Assembly: GCA_903848125.1 (NCBI GenBank)
Contig: CAINFN010000046.1
Span: forward strand, 1-33,593
Direction: 5' to 3'
Source: an uncultured Bacteroidota bacterium
Lineage (GTDB): Bacteria > Bacteroidota > Bacteroidia > Chitinophagales > Chitinophagaceae
Length of the DNA stretch: 33,593 nucleotides
Shown one piece after another: positions 16,360 to 25,222 of the stretch. Within the stretch, counting starts at the first letter, position 1. Each line of letters opens with the position of its first letter. The notes below the pieces were generated by a model. It ran no database searches. It was not told the DNA's origin and was given only the letters and a program-made list of their open reading frames with translations. The position numbers were made by a program, and so were the translations under genes.

Positions 16360-17859
16360 ATGTATTTATTAGGAATAGACATAGGCACTTCGTTTATCAA
16401 ATTTTCATTAGTTGATGCTGCTACACAAAAAAAATTAGTCACGGTACAATATCCAGATACCGAAAACGCAATTATATCAAAGCAAACTGGATGGGCCGAA
16501 CAATCACCCAACAATTGGTGGGAGCAAGTGCAACAAGGAATTTTAAAGTTGCATGCAGCTGCTTTAAAAGTAGCCACAAATTATGATGCTCAATCTATTG
16601 TCGCTATTGGCATTGCCTATCAAATGCACGGTTTAGTGATAGTTGATAAAAATCAAAACGTTTTAAGAGATAGTATAATTTGGTGTGACAGTCGTGCGGT
16701 GGAGTATGGTAATAAAGCATTTGAAGCAATTGGAAATGAACATTGCTTAGCACATTTATTAAATTCCCCAGGAAATTTTACTGCTGCTAAACTAGCATGG
16801 GTAAAAGAAAATGAACCTGCTATCTATCAACAAATTCACAAAGTAATGTTGCCTGGTGATTTTATTGCTATGAAATTAACAGGTGAAATTAGCACTACCA
16901 TTTCTGCTTTATCAGAAGGCATATTTTGGGATTTTAAAAACAAAGAAATTTCAAAATCGGTATTGACTTATTTTGGATTTGATGCTTCATTTTTCCCAGC
17001 CATTAAAGATGTATTTAGTAATCATGGGTCATTACAAAAGGAGGTTGCCAATTTATTACAATTAAAAGCCGGCATCCCCGTTACTTATAAAGCAGGAGAC
17101 CAACCTAATAATGCACTCTCCTTAAATGTATTGTCACCGGGCGAAGTAGCGGCCACGGCAGGCACTTCGGGGGTTATTTATGGAGTAGGGGATACTTTAT
17201 CTTACGACAAGCAATCTAGAGTAAATAGTTTTGCGCATGTGAATCATACTTCAAGTAACAACAGCATTGGCATGTTGTTATGTATCAATGGTACAGGCAT
17301 TTTAAATAGTTGGGTGAAAAAAATGGTAGGGGTTAACTATGATTACAATCAAATGAATCAAGCAGCAGCTACTATTGAGGCAGGCAGCGAAGGATTAAAA
17401 ATATTCCCTTTTGGAAATGGAGCAGAGCGAATTTTTAATAATAAAATTTTAGGGGCGCAATTTTCAGGCATTGATTTAAATAAACATACGGCTGCCCATA
17501 TTTTTAATGCAGCACAAGAAGGCATCGCTTTTGCTTTTAGATATGGTTTAGATATTATGCGTGAAAATAATTTGCAACCAAGTATTATAAGGGCTGGGTA
17601 TGCTAATTTATTTTTAAGTAAAATATTTTCTAATGCCTTTGTCAATGTAACGGGTGTGCCTGTGGCGTTATACAATGCGGACGGAAGTGTGGGGGCTGCT
17701 GTTGGGGCAGGTATCGGATCAGGCATATATAAAGATGCAGCAGAGGCTTTCTCTGATTTCAAACCGCTACAAATTATAGCGCCTACTAAATCTAAAGAAT
17801 ATGATGCGCTTTATAATGATTGGAAAAATCAATTAGAAAAACAATTGCTAAATAATTAA
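16360..17859 (+). CDS. xylB: Xylulokinase (FGGY carbohydrate kinase)
   Basis: A 499-residue FGGY-family kinase that phosphorylates D-xylulose to xylulose 5-phosphate, feeding the pentose phosphate pathway. Diagnostic segments are LLGIDIGTSFIKFSLVD (N-terminal phosphate loop), YQMHGLVIVD, WCDSRA, the catalytic-aspartate region KAGDQPNNALS, and the adenosine-loop ATAGTSGVIYGV. Length is normal. An SD-like AAAGGG sits about 10 bases before the ATG. xylA follows after 27 bases, which supports xylulose over glycerol or other FGGY substrates. Confidence 0.94.
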   Translation: MYLLGIDIGTSFIKFSLVDAATQKKLVTVQYPDTENAIISKQTGWAEQSPNNWWEQVQQGILKLHAAALKVATNYDAQSIVAIGIAYQMHGLVIVDKNQNVLRDSIIWCDSRAVEYGNKAFEAIGNEHCLAHLLNSPGNFTAAKLAWVKENEPAIYQQIHKVMLPGDFIAMKLTGEISTTISALSEGIFWDFKNKEISKSVLTYFGFDASFFPAIKDVFSNHGSLQKEVANLLQLKAGIPVTYKAGDQPNNALSLNVLSPGEVAATAGTSGVIYGVGDTLSYDKQSRVNSFAHVNHTSSNNSIGMLLCINGTGILNSWVKKMVGVNYDYNQMNQAAATIEAGSEGLKIFPFGNGAERIFNNKILGAQFSGIDLNKHTAAHIFNAAQEGIAFAFRYGLDIMRENNLQPSIIRAGYANLFLSKIFSNAFVNVTGVPVALYNADGSVGAAVGAGIGSGIYKDAAEAFSDFKPLQIIAPTKSKEYDALYNDWKNQLEKQLLNN

Positions 17860-17886
17860 AAAAATAAAAACGTAAAAATAAATTGT

Positions 17887-19215
17887 ATGTCAGTACTACT
17901 TGGAAACAAAGAATATTTTAAAGGCATTGGTGTCATCAAGTTTGAAGGTTTAAATAGCGACAATCCATTAAGTTATCGTTGGTATGATGAAAATAAAATA
18001 GTGGCTGGTAAAACAATGAAAGAGTGGTTGCGTTTTGCAGTGGCCTATTGGCATAGTTTTGTAGGCAATGGCGCCGATCCTTTTGGAGAGCCTTCTATTA
18101 TTTATCCTTGGAATGAAAACATTGATGCGGTAGCGCGTGCAAAAGATAAAGCAGATGCTGCTTTTGAATTCATTACTAAATTAGGGTTGCCTTATTATTG
18201 TTTTCATGATGTGGATGTAGTTGACTTTACCAATGACGTGAATGACAATGACAAACGTTTACAAGCACTTACTGCTTATTTGAAAGAAAAGCAAGACGCG
18301 AGTGGGGTAAAGTTATTGTGGGGCACTGCCAATGTGTTTAGCAATAAACGTTATATGAATGGGGCGTCTACCAATCCAGATTTTCAGGTGTTAACACATG
18401 CTGCTGCACAAGTAAAAGGAGCATTGGATGCAACGATTGCCTTGGGCGGAGAAAATTATGTTTTTTGGGGAGGCCGCGAAGGGTACATGTCTTTGTTGAA
18501 TACCAATATGAAAAGAGAGAAAGAGCATTTGGCAAAATTTTTACATACAGCAAAAGACTATGCAAGAAAGAATGGATTTAAAGGCACTTTTTTTATAGAG
18601 CCTAAACCATGCGAGCCAACCAAACATCAATATGATTATGACAGCGAAACAGTTATTGGTTTCTTGCGTCAATATGATTTATTAAATGATTTCAAATTAA
18701 ACATCGAAGTAAATCATGCTACTTTAGCAGGTCATACTTTTCAGCATGAATTACAAGTAGCAGTGGATGCAGGTATGTTAGGCAGTATGGATGCCAACAG
18801 AGGTGATTATCAAAATGGTTGGGATACAGATCAGTTCCCTACCAATATCAATGAATTGGTAGAATCGATGCTTATAATTGTTGAAGCAGGTGGATTCCAA
18901 GGAGGTGGAATTAATTTTGATGCAAAACGAAGAAGAAATTCAACTGATCCTGCCGATTTATTTCATGCACATATTGGCGGCATTGATACTTTTGCACGTG
19001 CATTAATTACAGCGGATGCCATTTTACAAAAATCTGCTTACAAAAAAATACGCACTGATAGATATGCTTCTTTTGATACGGGGAAAGGAAAAGAATTTGA
19101 ACAAGGAAAATTAAGTTTAGAAGATTTAAAAGCACTTGCCATTCAAAATGGTGAACCCGCCGCCACAAGCGGGCAACAAGAATTACTTGAAAATATCATC
19201 AACAGATTTATTTAG
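17887..19215 (+). CDS. xylA: Xylose isomerase
   Basis: A 442-residue class II xylose isomerase converting D-xylose to D-xylulose. Active-site segments are visible: CFHDVDV (catalytic histidine and aspartate), [17 protein letters not shown] (metal glutamate and lysine), [20 protein letters not shown] and GWDTDQFP (metal aspartates and histidine). Length and ending are complete. It sits 27 bases after xylB. Its TAG stop overlaps by one base the GTG start of the following transporter (TAGTG), implying translational coupling. No xylose transporter or XylR-type regulator is visible in the window. Confidence 0.97.
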   Translation: MSVLLGNKEYFKGIGVIKFEGLNSDNPLSYRWYDENKIVAGKTMKEWLRFAVAYWHSFVGNGADPFGEPSIIYPWNENIDAVARAKDKADAAFEFITKLGLPYYCFHDVDVVDFTNDVNDNDKRLQALTAYLKEKQDASGVKLLWGTANVFSNKRYMNGASTNPDFQVLTHAAAQVKGALDATIALGGENYVFWGGREGYMSLLNTNMKREKEHLAKFLHTAKDYARKNGFKGTFFIEPKPCEPTKHQYDYDSETVIGFLRQYDLLNDFKLNIEVNHATLAGHTFQHELQVAVDAGMLGSMDANRGDYQNGWDTDQFPTNINELVESMLIIVEAGGFQGGGINFDAKRRRNSTDPADLFHAHIGGIDTFARALITADAILQKSAYKKIRTDRYASFDTGKGKEFEQGKLSLEDLKALAIQNGEPAATSGQQELLENIINRFI

Positions 19216-20531
19216 TGACACAAGCATCTGAAAATAAATTAGGCTTGTGGACAAGTACCTCATTGGTCGTTGGCAATATGATTGGGGCAGGTGTGTTTAT
19301 GTTGCCTGCTACATTAGCTGGCTTTGGTGGTATTAGTTTAATAGGTTGGGTTTGTTCTGCTATAGGTGCTTTTTTGATTGCAAAAGTTTTTGCTCAATTA
19401 AGTAAAATGATGCCTGCGGCGGATGGCGGTCCCTATGCCTATACTCAAAAAGGGTTAGGTGACTTTGCAGGGTTTCTTGTTGCTTTTGGTTATTTGGTAT
19501 CGGTGTGGTGTACCAATGCAGCCATCACGGTTTCATTTATTAGCGCACTTAGTACTTTTATTCCAGCCTTAGCTACCAATCCAGTATTGGCCATTGTTTC
19601 AGGTTTAGCTACCATTTGGTTTTTAACCTGGGTTAATTCTTTGGGCATTATTACTTCGGGAGTAGTTCAATTAATTTCTACCATATTAAAAATTGTACCA
19701 ATCATATTAATTGGAGTAGTTGGCTTGTTTTATATCCATTGGCAAAATTTTCTTCCTTTTAATTCAAGTGGCACCTCCAATATAGCTGCCATCACTGCCA
19801 CTACTACTTTGACATTTTTTGCTTTCTTGGGTATCGAATGTGCCACCATCCCTTCGGGAAGTGTTGTTAATTCAGCTACTACGGTAGCCAAAGCAACCAC
19901 CTTAGGAACATTGATTGCTACTATTGTATATATCGTAAGTACGGTAAGTATTATGGGAATGATTCCTGCAGCACAATTAAAAAATAGTGTAACGCCATTT
20001 GCAGATGCGGCTGTTTTAATTTGGGGACATGGAGCGCAGTATTGGGTTAGCGCAGGTGTTGCCATTGCAGCATTTGGAGCCTTAAATGGATATATTTTAA
20101 TTCAAGGACAATTACCTTATGCGATTGCAAAAGACCAATTGGTTCCCAAAATATTTACACAAAAAAATAAAAGAGGCGTACCCGTTTTAGGCGTGGTTAT
20201 TTCAAGTGTTTTTGTTTCGGTATTCATGAGTATGAATTACACTAAAGGTTTAGTAGAACAGTTTAAATTTTTAATTTTAATGACTACTTCAACTATTTTA
20301 ATTCCCTACTTTTTTTGTACTGCTGCCTACGTGCTTATGCGCTTTCAATTACCTATTAAATCAACTAAGTATTTAGTAACTACGCTATTATTGGCTTCTT
20401 TAACTTTCGTTTTTTGTTTATGGATATTCTTGGGATTAGGACAGGAGACAGTTTTCTGGGGCTTCTTTTTAACCATATGCGCTGTACCCATTTATGTATT
20501 TGCAGTTTTGAAACGGGATAAAATAAAATAA
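19215..20531 (+). CDS. APC-family amino acid/polyamine transporter
   Basis: A 438-residue membrane protein with about 12 hydrophobic segments. The first-helix motif GNMIGAGVFMLPATLAGFGG is the APC substrate-binding signature and resembles arginine/agmatine and related basic amino acid antiporters (AdiC/ArcD-like branch) more than sugar carriers. The start is a GTG that shares its G with the xylA stop (TAGTG), and the N-terminal helix begins soon afterwards, so no alternative start is needed. The next gene, a guanidine-group hydrolase, starts 4 bases after its stop. That context suggests a guanidino compound such as arginine or methylarginine as cargo; this is inference. Confidence 0.88.
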   Translation: MTQASENKLGLWTSTSLVVGNMIGAGVFMLPATLAGFGGISLIGWVCSAIGAFLIAKVFAQLSKMMPAADGGPYAYTQKGLGDFAGFLVAFGYLVSVWCTNAAITVSFISALSTFIPALATNPVLAIVSGLATIWFLTWVNSLGIITSGVVQLISTILKIVPIILIGVVGLFYIHWQNFLPFNSSGTSNIAAITATTTLTFFAFLGIECATIPSGSVVNSATTVAKATTLGTLIATIVYIVSTVSIMGMIPAAQLKNSVTPFADAAVLIWGHGAQYWVSAGVAIAAFGALNGYILIQGQLPYAIAKDQLVPKIFTQKNKRGVPVLGVVISSVFVSVFMSMNYTKGLVEQFKFLILMTTSTILIPYFFCTAAYVLMRFQLPIKSTKYLVTTLLLASLTFVFCLWIFLGLGQETVFWGFFLTICAVPIYVFAVLKRDKIK

Positions 20532-20535
20532 CAAT

Positions 20536-21405
20536 ATGAGTGCTCATTCAGAATCAGGGAAATTAACCTCCTTATTTATAAAAAAAGCAGCTGCTGCATT
20601 TATTAATGATGCCCATGTCTCCAAACATTGGGAGGCATTAAATTATTTAGGTAAACCAATCATTGATAAAGCATTTGAGGAATATGAGTCGTTTGAAAAA
20701 ATTTTAAAAGACAATGGTGCTGAAATATTTTATTTTCCTAAAGATGATTCTGTGAATATGGATTCTATTTATTGTAGAGATGCATCCATTGCTACCAGCA
20801 AAGGGATGATCATTTGCAATATGGGAAAAGAGGGAAGAAGAAATGAACCTATCGCACAACAAAAAGCGTATGAAGCCCAAGGTATTCCTGTACTTGGCGT
20901 GATTACCGCGCCCGGCACTATTGAAGGCGGTGATGTGGCCTGGTTGGATTCGAAAACCTTAGCAGTGGGACATACTTATAGAACCAATGAAGAAGGTATT
21001 AAACAAGTAAAAGCTTTATTAAATCCATTAGGGGTTGAAGTAATTACGGTTCCAATGCCACATTATAGAGGACCTGCTGATGTATTTCATTTGATGTCTG
21101 TACTAAGTCCGGTTGACAATAATTTAGCTGTTGTGTATTCGCCATTGATTCCTATTGTTTTTAGAAATGAATTAATAGCACGTGGATATGAATTGGTGGA
21201 AGTACCTGAATCAGAATTTGATAGCATGGGCTGCAATGTATTAGCATTGGCTCCACGTAAATGTTTAATGGTAAAAGGCAATCCCATTACCAAATCAAGA
21301 TTAGAAGCAGCCGGTTGCAAAGTAATAGAATATGAAGGAGCAGAAATTAGTGTAAAAGGTGGCGGTGGTCCTACTTGTTTAACACGACCTATCCTACGAT
21401 CATAA
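20536..21405 (+). CDS. Arginine deiminase/DDAH-superfamily hydrolase
   Basis: A 289-residue guanidine-modifying enzyme (pentein fold). Motifs in order: SIYCRDASI (substrate contact region), APGTIEGGDVAW (EGGD), the catalytic-histidine segment ADVFHLMSV, and the nucleophilic cysteine in GGGGPTCLTRP near the C-terminus. The size and motif order fit dimethylarginine dimethylaminohydrolase-like enzymes rather than the roughly 400-residue ADI. It would yield citrulline plus an amine or ammonia from a (methyl)arginine-like substrate. No carbamate kinase or ornithine carbamoyltransferase, which accompany classical arginine deiminase, is present nearby. It is the last gene of the operon and converges on the CLC gene. 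Confidence 0.88.
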   Translation: MSAHSESGKLTSLFIKKAAAAFINDAHVSKHWEALNYLGKPIIDKAFEEYESFEKILKDNGAEIFYFPKDDSVNMDSIYCRDASIATSKGMIICNMGKEGRRNEPIAQQKAYEAQGIPVLGVITAPGTIEGGDVAWLDSKTLAVGHTYRTNEEGIKQVKALLNPLGVEVITVPMPHYRGPADVFHLMSVLSPVDNNLAVVYSPLIPIVFRNELIARGYELVEVPESEFDSMGCNVLALAPRKCLMVKGNPITKSRLEAAGCKVIEYEGAEISVKGGGGPTCLTRPILRS

Positions 21406-21424
21406 TAAAAATTATAATTTTATT

Positions 21425-22711
21425 TTAAAGCCTAGTACTCTTTTTAATATAATTGTATATTTCATATTTGGTACCAGTTTTTAGCTGAGCACTATAAATT
21501 CCATTAACACCAGATGTAAAGTAAGCCACGACACTTGCTAGTCCAATAAAGACGCCAGCCTCCATTCCAAAAAGTTCAATACCCATTACTATAGAGGCTA
21601 TGGAACAATGTGTTGCGCCCGCAAATACTGCCACAAAGCCCATTCCTGCTAATAAAGCCATAGGAAGTGGGATAAACCAAATTAAAATACTTCCTAAAGT
21701 AGCGCCAATAAAAAACAGCGGGGTTACTTCACCACCTTTAAAGCCTGCACTTAAAGTAAAACTGGTTAATAAAATTTTTAAAGCAAAATCAAAATTACCA
21801 GCAGGCGTAATAAAGGCATTTATTATGGAAGGAATACCTAATCCTATATATTTTGTTGAATTTGCTAGTACAATAAATAAAGCAATGAATATACCGCCAA
21901 TGAAAGGACGCAATGGTGCAAATTTTATTTTTGAAAATAAGCGTTCAAATAAAGTTCCAGTATAAGTAAAAACGAATGCAGTTAATCCAAAAATTAATCC
22001 AGCAAGCAGGGTCCAAGACATACTACTTAATGAAACACCTGGAATAGTTGGGATAGAATAAACAGTATGTTTTACCTGCCATGCTAAACAAATATAATGC
22101 GCGCCAAATGCGGTAGCAAAACTTGGAATAATATTTTCAAGCTTTATTTTTTTAAATGTCATTATTTCTAAAGCAAAAATGGCCCCAGCCAAAGGAGTGC
22201 CAAACACTGCAGCGAAACCTGCGCTCACTCCCATTATCAATATGGTCTTTCTTTCGGCAGCACTTAGTTTAAATAGTTGAGTGAATTGATCTGCAATGGC
22301 CCCACCCATTTGTACTGCTGTTCCTTCTCTTCCAGCAGAGCCACCAGCCACATGTGTAAGCAGGGTGCTAAAAAAAACAAGTGGCGCCATTAGTAAAGGA
22401 ATGACTTTTGAATTAGGAGCTGCCTCAGCGGTCTGATGTGTTTCTATTATTAAATTATTGCCCTTTTTACTTTCACCTCCATAATAATGATAAGTGAGGC
22501 CAATTGCCAAACCAACAAAAGGTAAAAAATTCACCATCCAAATATGATAGGAGCGCCATAAGGTTACTCGATCTAATGAAATTAAAAATAGCGCAGTGGC
22601 TGATCCTACCAAGCATGCCACCAATAAACAAATCAATATCCATTTTAGGATAAACAATAAACCAGTATTAAATTTTTTTTCTTGCATGTTTTTAATAATA
22701 CTGTTAAGCAT
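21425..22711 (-). CDS. CLC-family anion/proton antiporter, CLC-F (fluoride) type likely
   Basis: A 428-residue membrane protein with the CLC core. The gating-glutamate motif is GREGT (E129) in place of canonical GREGP. Where chloride CLCs have GSGIP, this has GNNLI (84-88), so the selectivity serine is an asparagine. The GxFxP loop is GGEVTP with a glutamate (E328), and the internal proton glutamate (E203 of E. coli ClcA) is replaced by isoleucine (LEIM). As I recall, these changes mark the CLC-F fluoride/proton antiporters that export toxic fluoride. The start overlaps the upstream membrane-protein gene by 8 bases. No fluoride riboswitch was recognised upstream. A chloride-type CLC remains possible. 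Confidence 0.87.
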   Translation of the reverse strand: MLNSIIKNMQEKKFNTGLLFILKWILICLLVACLVGSATALFLISLDRVTLWRSYHIWMVNFLPFVGLAIGLTYHYYGGESKKGNNLIIETHQTAEAAPNSKVIPLLMAPLVFFSTLLTHVAGGSAGREGTAVQMGGAIADQFTQLFKLSAAERKTILIMGVSAGFAAVFGTPLAGAIFALEIMTFKKIKLENIIPSFATAFGAHYICLAWQVKHTVYSIPTIPGVSLSSMSWTLLAGLIFGLTAFVFTYTGTLFERLFSKIKFAPLRPFIGGIFIALFIVLANSTKYIGLGIPSIINAFITPAGNFDFALKILLTSFTLSAGFKGGEVTPLFFIGATLGSILIWFIPLPMALLAGMGFVAVFAGATHCSIASIVMGIELFGMEAGVFIGLASVVAYFTSGVNGIYSAQLKTGTKYEIYNYIKKSTRL

Positions 22712-22964
22712 TATGATCCTGAGAATTTTGTGTCTTTTTTTTAATGATCATGACAATCGCGATAATGACCCATACAATATTAACCAGCATGGATGGGTAA
22801 GCTTGATGATAATAAGTATTTACAACAAAAAACAGACCCCCTACCATATTGGCAATTACATAGGTTTTGCTTTTGGCATCTATTTTTCCGGTAATATTTA
22901 AGGCATAGGATCCTACAATCAAAATAGAAGCAATCCATCCCAAACATTCTATAAGTATACTCAT
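22704..22964 (-). CDS. Small membrane protein, CBU_0592/YgjV-like
   Basis: An 86-residue protein with about three hydrophobic segments (ILIECLGWIASILIVGSYAL, YVIANMVGGLFFVVNTYYHQ, MLVNIVWVIIAIVMIIKK), in the pattern of the CBU_0592 family. Polar residues within the segments (GS, N, YY) suggest a functional membrane domain rather than a simple anchor. Function is unknown. It is the first gene of a two-gene unit with the CLC antiporter; the stop and start overlap as ATGCTTAA, so translation is coupled. Confidence 0.82.
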   Translation of the reverse strand: MSILIECLGWIASILIVGSYALNITGKIDAKSKTYVIANMVGGLFFVVNTYYHQAYPSMLVNIVWVIIAIVMIIKKKTQNSQDHNA

Positions 22965-23008
22965 GTTATGAAATTAAGTTAAATCGCATAAAAGGGCCTA
23001 TTAATGCT

Positions 23009-23023
23009 GTTTAAACTTTAAAC
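23009..23023. promoter_or_regulatory. Short palindrome in divergent promoter region
   Basis: GTTTAAA-C-TTTAAAC is a perfect 7-bp inverted repeat with a one-base centre, in the 92-base gap between the divergent CBU_0592-like gene and the carbonic anhydrase gene. It could be an operator serving either gene. AT-rich palindromes arise often by chance in this genome, so confidence is low. Confidence 0.25.
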
Positions 23024-23056
23024 AAAATCCAAAATATTGCCTAATTTTAATCTTGT

Positions 23057-23689
23057 ATGGAAAAATCGTATAATAAATTATTAGAGAATAATAAAAAGTG
23101 GGTGGCCGATCAATTGGCATTAGAACCCAACTATTTTCAAAAATTAGCCAACAGTCAAAATCCAGAATATTTATGGATAGGTTGTTCGGACAGCAGAGTG
23201 CCTGCCAATCAAATTACAGGCACTTTACCGGGCGATATTTTTGTGCATCGCAATATTGCAAATATGGTCATTCATAGCGATATGAATATGTTAAGTGTTT
23301 TGTCCTATGCGGTGGAAGTATTAAAAGTGAAACATATTATTGTTTGCGGCCATTATGGATGTGGAGGAGTTTTAGCTGCAATGGAAAATAAACAGTTTGG
23401 ATTAATTGATAATTGGCTTCGTCACATTAAAGATGTGTATCGTTTACATTTTAAAGAATTAGATGCTTTAAAAGACACAAAATTAAGAGCAGATAGATTG
23501 GTTGAATTAAATGTGATTGAACAAGTTCAAGATTTAGGTAAAACATCTATTGTTCAAAATGCATGGAAAAGAGAACAACCATTGCATTTGCACGGTTGGG
23601 TATATGACGTGAAAGATGGCATCATTAAGGATTTAGATGTTAACTTTAAAGGCACTAGCGACTTGCACAGTGTTTTTCATTTAGATTAA
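23057..23689 (+). CDS. can: Beta-class carbonic anhydrase
   Basis: A 210-residue beta-carbonic anhydrase interconverting CO2 and bicarbonate. Zinc ligands are C43 (in GCSDSR, with the paired D45/R47 dyad), H99 and C102 (in CGHYGC). Length and domain layout match E. coli Can. No signal peptide, so it is cytosolic and likely supplies bicarbonate for carboxylation reactions. It is transcribed away from the CLC unit; the fucosidase follows after 40 bases. Confidence 0.96.
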   Translation: MEKSYNKLLENNKKWVADQLALEPNYFQKLANSQNPEYLWIGCSDSRVPANQITGTLPGDIFVHRNIANMVIHSDMNMLSVLSYAVEVLKVKHIIVCGHYGCGGVLAAMENKQFGLIDNWLRHIKDVYRLHFKELDALKDTKLRADRLVELNVIEQVQDLGKTSIVQNAWKREQPLHLHGWVYDVKDGIIKDLDVNFKGTSDLHSVFHLD

Positions 23690-23729
23690 TCATTATCTTT
23701 CAAATACAATTCTTTATAAAATCTTGACT

Positions 23730-25043
23730 ATGAAAAAATATATTTTATCTATTCTATGCTTTCTTGCTTTAAACTTACAGGCACAAACCTATACACCTAC
23801 CAAAGCGAATGTAGCAGCAAGAACCACTTTTCAAGATAATAAATTTGGCATGTTTATTCATTGGGGAGATTTTAGTGTTTTAGGAGATGGAGAATGGGTA
23901 ATGGAAACCAAAGGAATTAATAAAGTAGATTATAAAAAAGTAATTAAATTGTTTAATCCAGTTGATTTTGATGCAGCAAAATGGGTAAGCACTGCAAAAA
24001 ATGCTGGTATGAAGTACATTGTACTTATAACAAGACATCATGATGGCTTTTCAAATTGGGACACCAAACAATCTGATTGGAAAATTACCAACACCCGTTA
24101 CAAAAATGACCCTTTAAAATTATTGGCTGCAGAATGTAAAAAACAAGGTATTAAACTTGGTTTTTACTATTCATTGTTGGATTGGAATAGAGATGACTAT
24201 CCTCGTGAAACGGGTAGGACAGGTCAAAAAGCAGGAAGAACTGCAAAAAGTAATTATGATTCCTATTTGAAATTCATGAAAGGTCAATTAACTGAACTAC
24301 TTACTAATTATGGGGATATTTCTTGTATTTGGTTTGATGGACATTGGGATCAAACCAATCCAGAAGGTTCGGCAGATAGAAGCTCTCGCATCAACTGGAA
24401 GTATGATGAAATTTATAGTCTAATACATAAGTTACAACCGGCTTGTATGATTGGTAACAACCACCATTTAGATCCTATTCCAGGGGAAGACTTTCAAATG
24501 TTTGAACAAGATTTACCAGGTCAAAATAATTCTGGTTTAAGTTTTCAAACCGCTTCTGCTTTGCCGATAGAATCATGTATTACTATGAATGATTCTTGGG
24601 GTTTCAGAATCAACGACCACAACTATAAATCTTTTAATAATATCATTCATACTTTAGTAGGTGCTGCAGGTCGTAATTCTAATTTATTATTGAATGTTGG
24701 GCCCATGGCCAATGGTGAAATTCAACAAGAATTTACAGATACTTTGGCTTTAGTAGGTAAGTGGGTGAAGCAATATGGTGCGAGTGTTTATGGCACGAGG
24801 GGAGGTCCATTAGCCCCACAATCCTGGGGTGTGACCACGCAAGATGCGAAGCATGTATATGTTCATATTTTAGCGCCAATAAAAAATGCTGCTTTGTTTT
24901 TACCAGGTAAATTAAAGCCAACTAAAATTGTACTAATGGGCACCACGGTTAATCTTCCATTTAGTGTTAGAGCCAATGGTATTTTAATTGAAACCAGTGG
25001 ATTGAAATTAACTGGTCCAGATACTATTATTGAAATTCAATAG
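23730..25043 (+). CDS. Secreted alpha-L-fucosidase (GH29)
   Basis: A 437-residue GH29 glycoside hydrolase with signal peptide MKKYILSILCFLALNLQAQ. Family landmarks are GMFIHWGDFSVLGDGEWVM, ITRHHDGFSNWDTK, FYYSLLDWN and the nucleophile aspartate in CIWFDGHWDQ; LLLNVGPMANGEI is also typical. It retains fucose configuration while removing alpha-L-fucose from plant, algal or host glycans. The track starts at a TTG (23724), but the ATG at 23730 gives a clean signal peptide. It sits between carbonic anhydrase and a TonB-dependent receptor; whether the receptor imports products of this enzyme cannot be told. Confidence 0.94.
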   Translation: MKKYILSILCFLALNLQAQTYTPTKANVAARTTFQDNKFGMFIHWGDFSVLGDGEWVMETKGINKVDYKKVIKLFNPVDFDAAKWVSTAKNAGMKYIVLITRHHDGFSNWDTKQSDWKITNTRYKNDPLKLLAAECKKQGIKLGFYYSLLDWNRDDYPRETGRTGQKAGRTAKSNYDSYLKFMKGQLTELLTNYGDISCIWFDGHWDQTNPEGSADRSSRINWKYDEIYSLIHKLQPACMIGNNHHLDPIPGEDFQMFEQDLPGQNNSGLSFQTASALPIESCITMNDSWGFRINDHNYKSFNNIIHTLVGAAGRNSNLLLNVGPMANGEIQQEFTDTLALVGKWVKQYGASVYGTRGGPLAPQSWGVTTQDAKHVYVHILAPIKNAALFLPGKLKPTKIVLMGTTVNLPFSVRANGILIETSGLKLTGPDTIIEIQ

Positions 25044-25104
25044 TCCTTTTAGTTATATCTAATATATTAATAATCAGTTATTTAAGTCAATATAAATAGG
25101 ACGT

Positions 25105-25162
25105 AACAATTCGGTAACATACCCATAACAATTCGGTAACATACCCATAACAATTTGGTAAC
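25105..25162 (+). repeat. 22-bp tandem repeats upstream of the TonB-dependent receptor gene
   Basis: Two exact copies of a 22-base unit starting AACAATTCGGTAACATACCC (25105-25126 and 25127-25148) are followed by a partial third copy, AACAATTTGGTAAC (25149-25162). A shorter match, AACAATTC, recurs about 15 bases further on. The period of two helical turns and the place, 60 bases before the start codon of the receptor gene, suggest an array of protein-binding sites. The remaining bases of this 179-base gap hold nothing else I can name. Confidence 0.75.
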
Positions 25163-25222
25163 TTGAATTAAGCCTTTAACAATTCATTATGCGTTTCTTT
25201 TGTACCTCAAACAAAGAAAAAA

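Noticed and set aside
17358-17762. 134-residue minus-strand ORF within xylB
   Set aside because: Antisense shadow of the FGGY kinase; no signal, motif or start context.
21600-21965. 121-residue plus-strand ORF within the CLC gene
   Set aside because: Antisense to conserved membrane-protein sequence, no recognisable domain.
22965-23056. Fluoride riboswitch upstream of the CLC unit
   Set aside because: I looked for the crcB-type conserved segments on the minus strand and found none.
25105-25162. Tandem 22-bp repeats considered as a CRISPR array
   Set aside because: Units are directly adjacent without spacers, and no cas gene is present.
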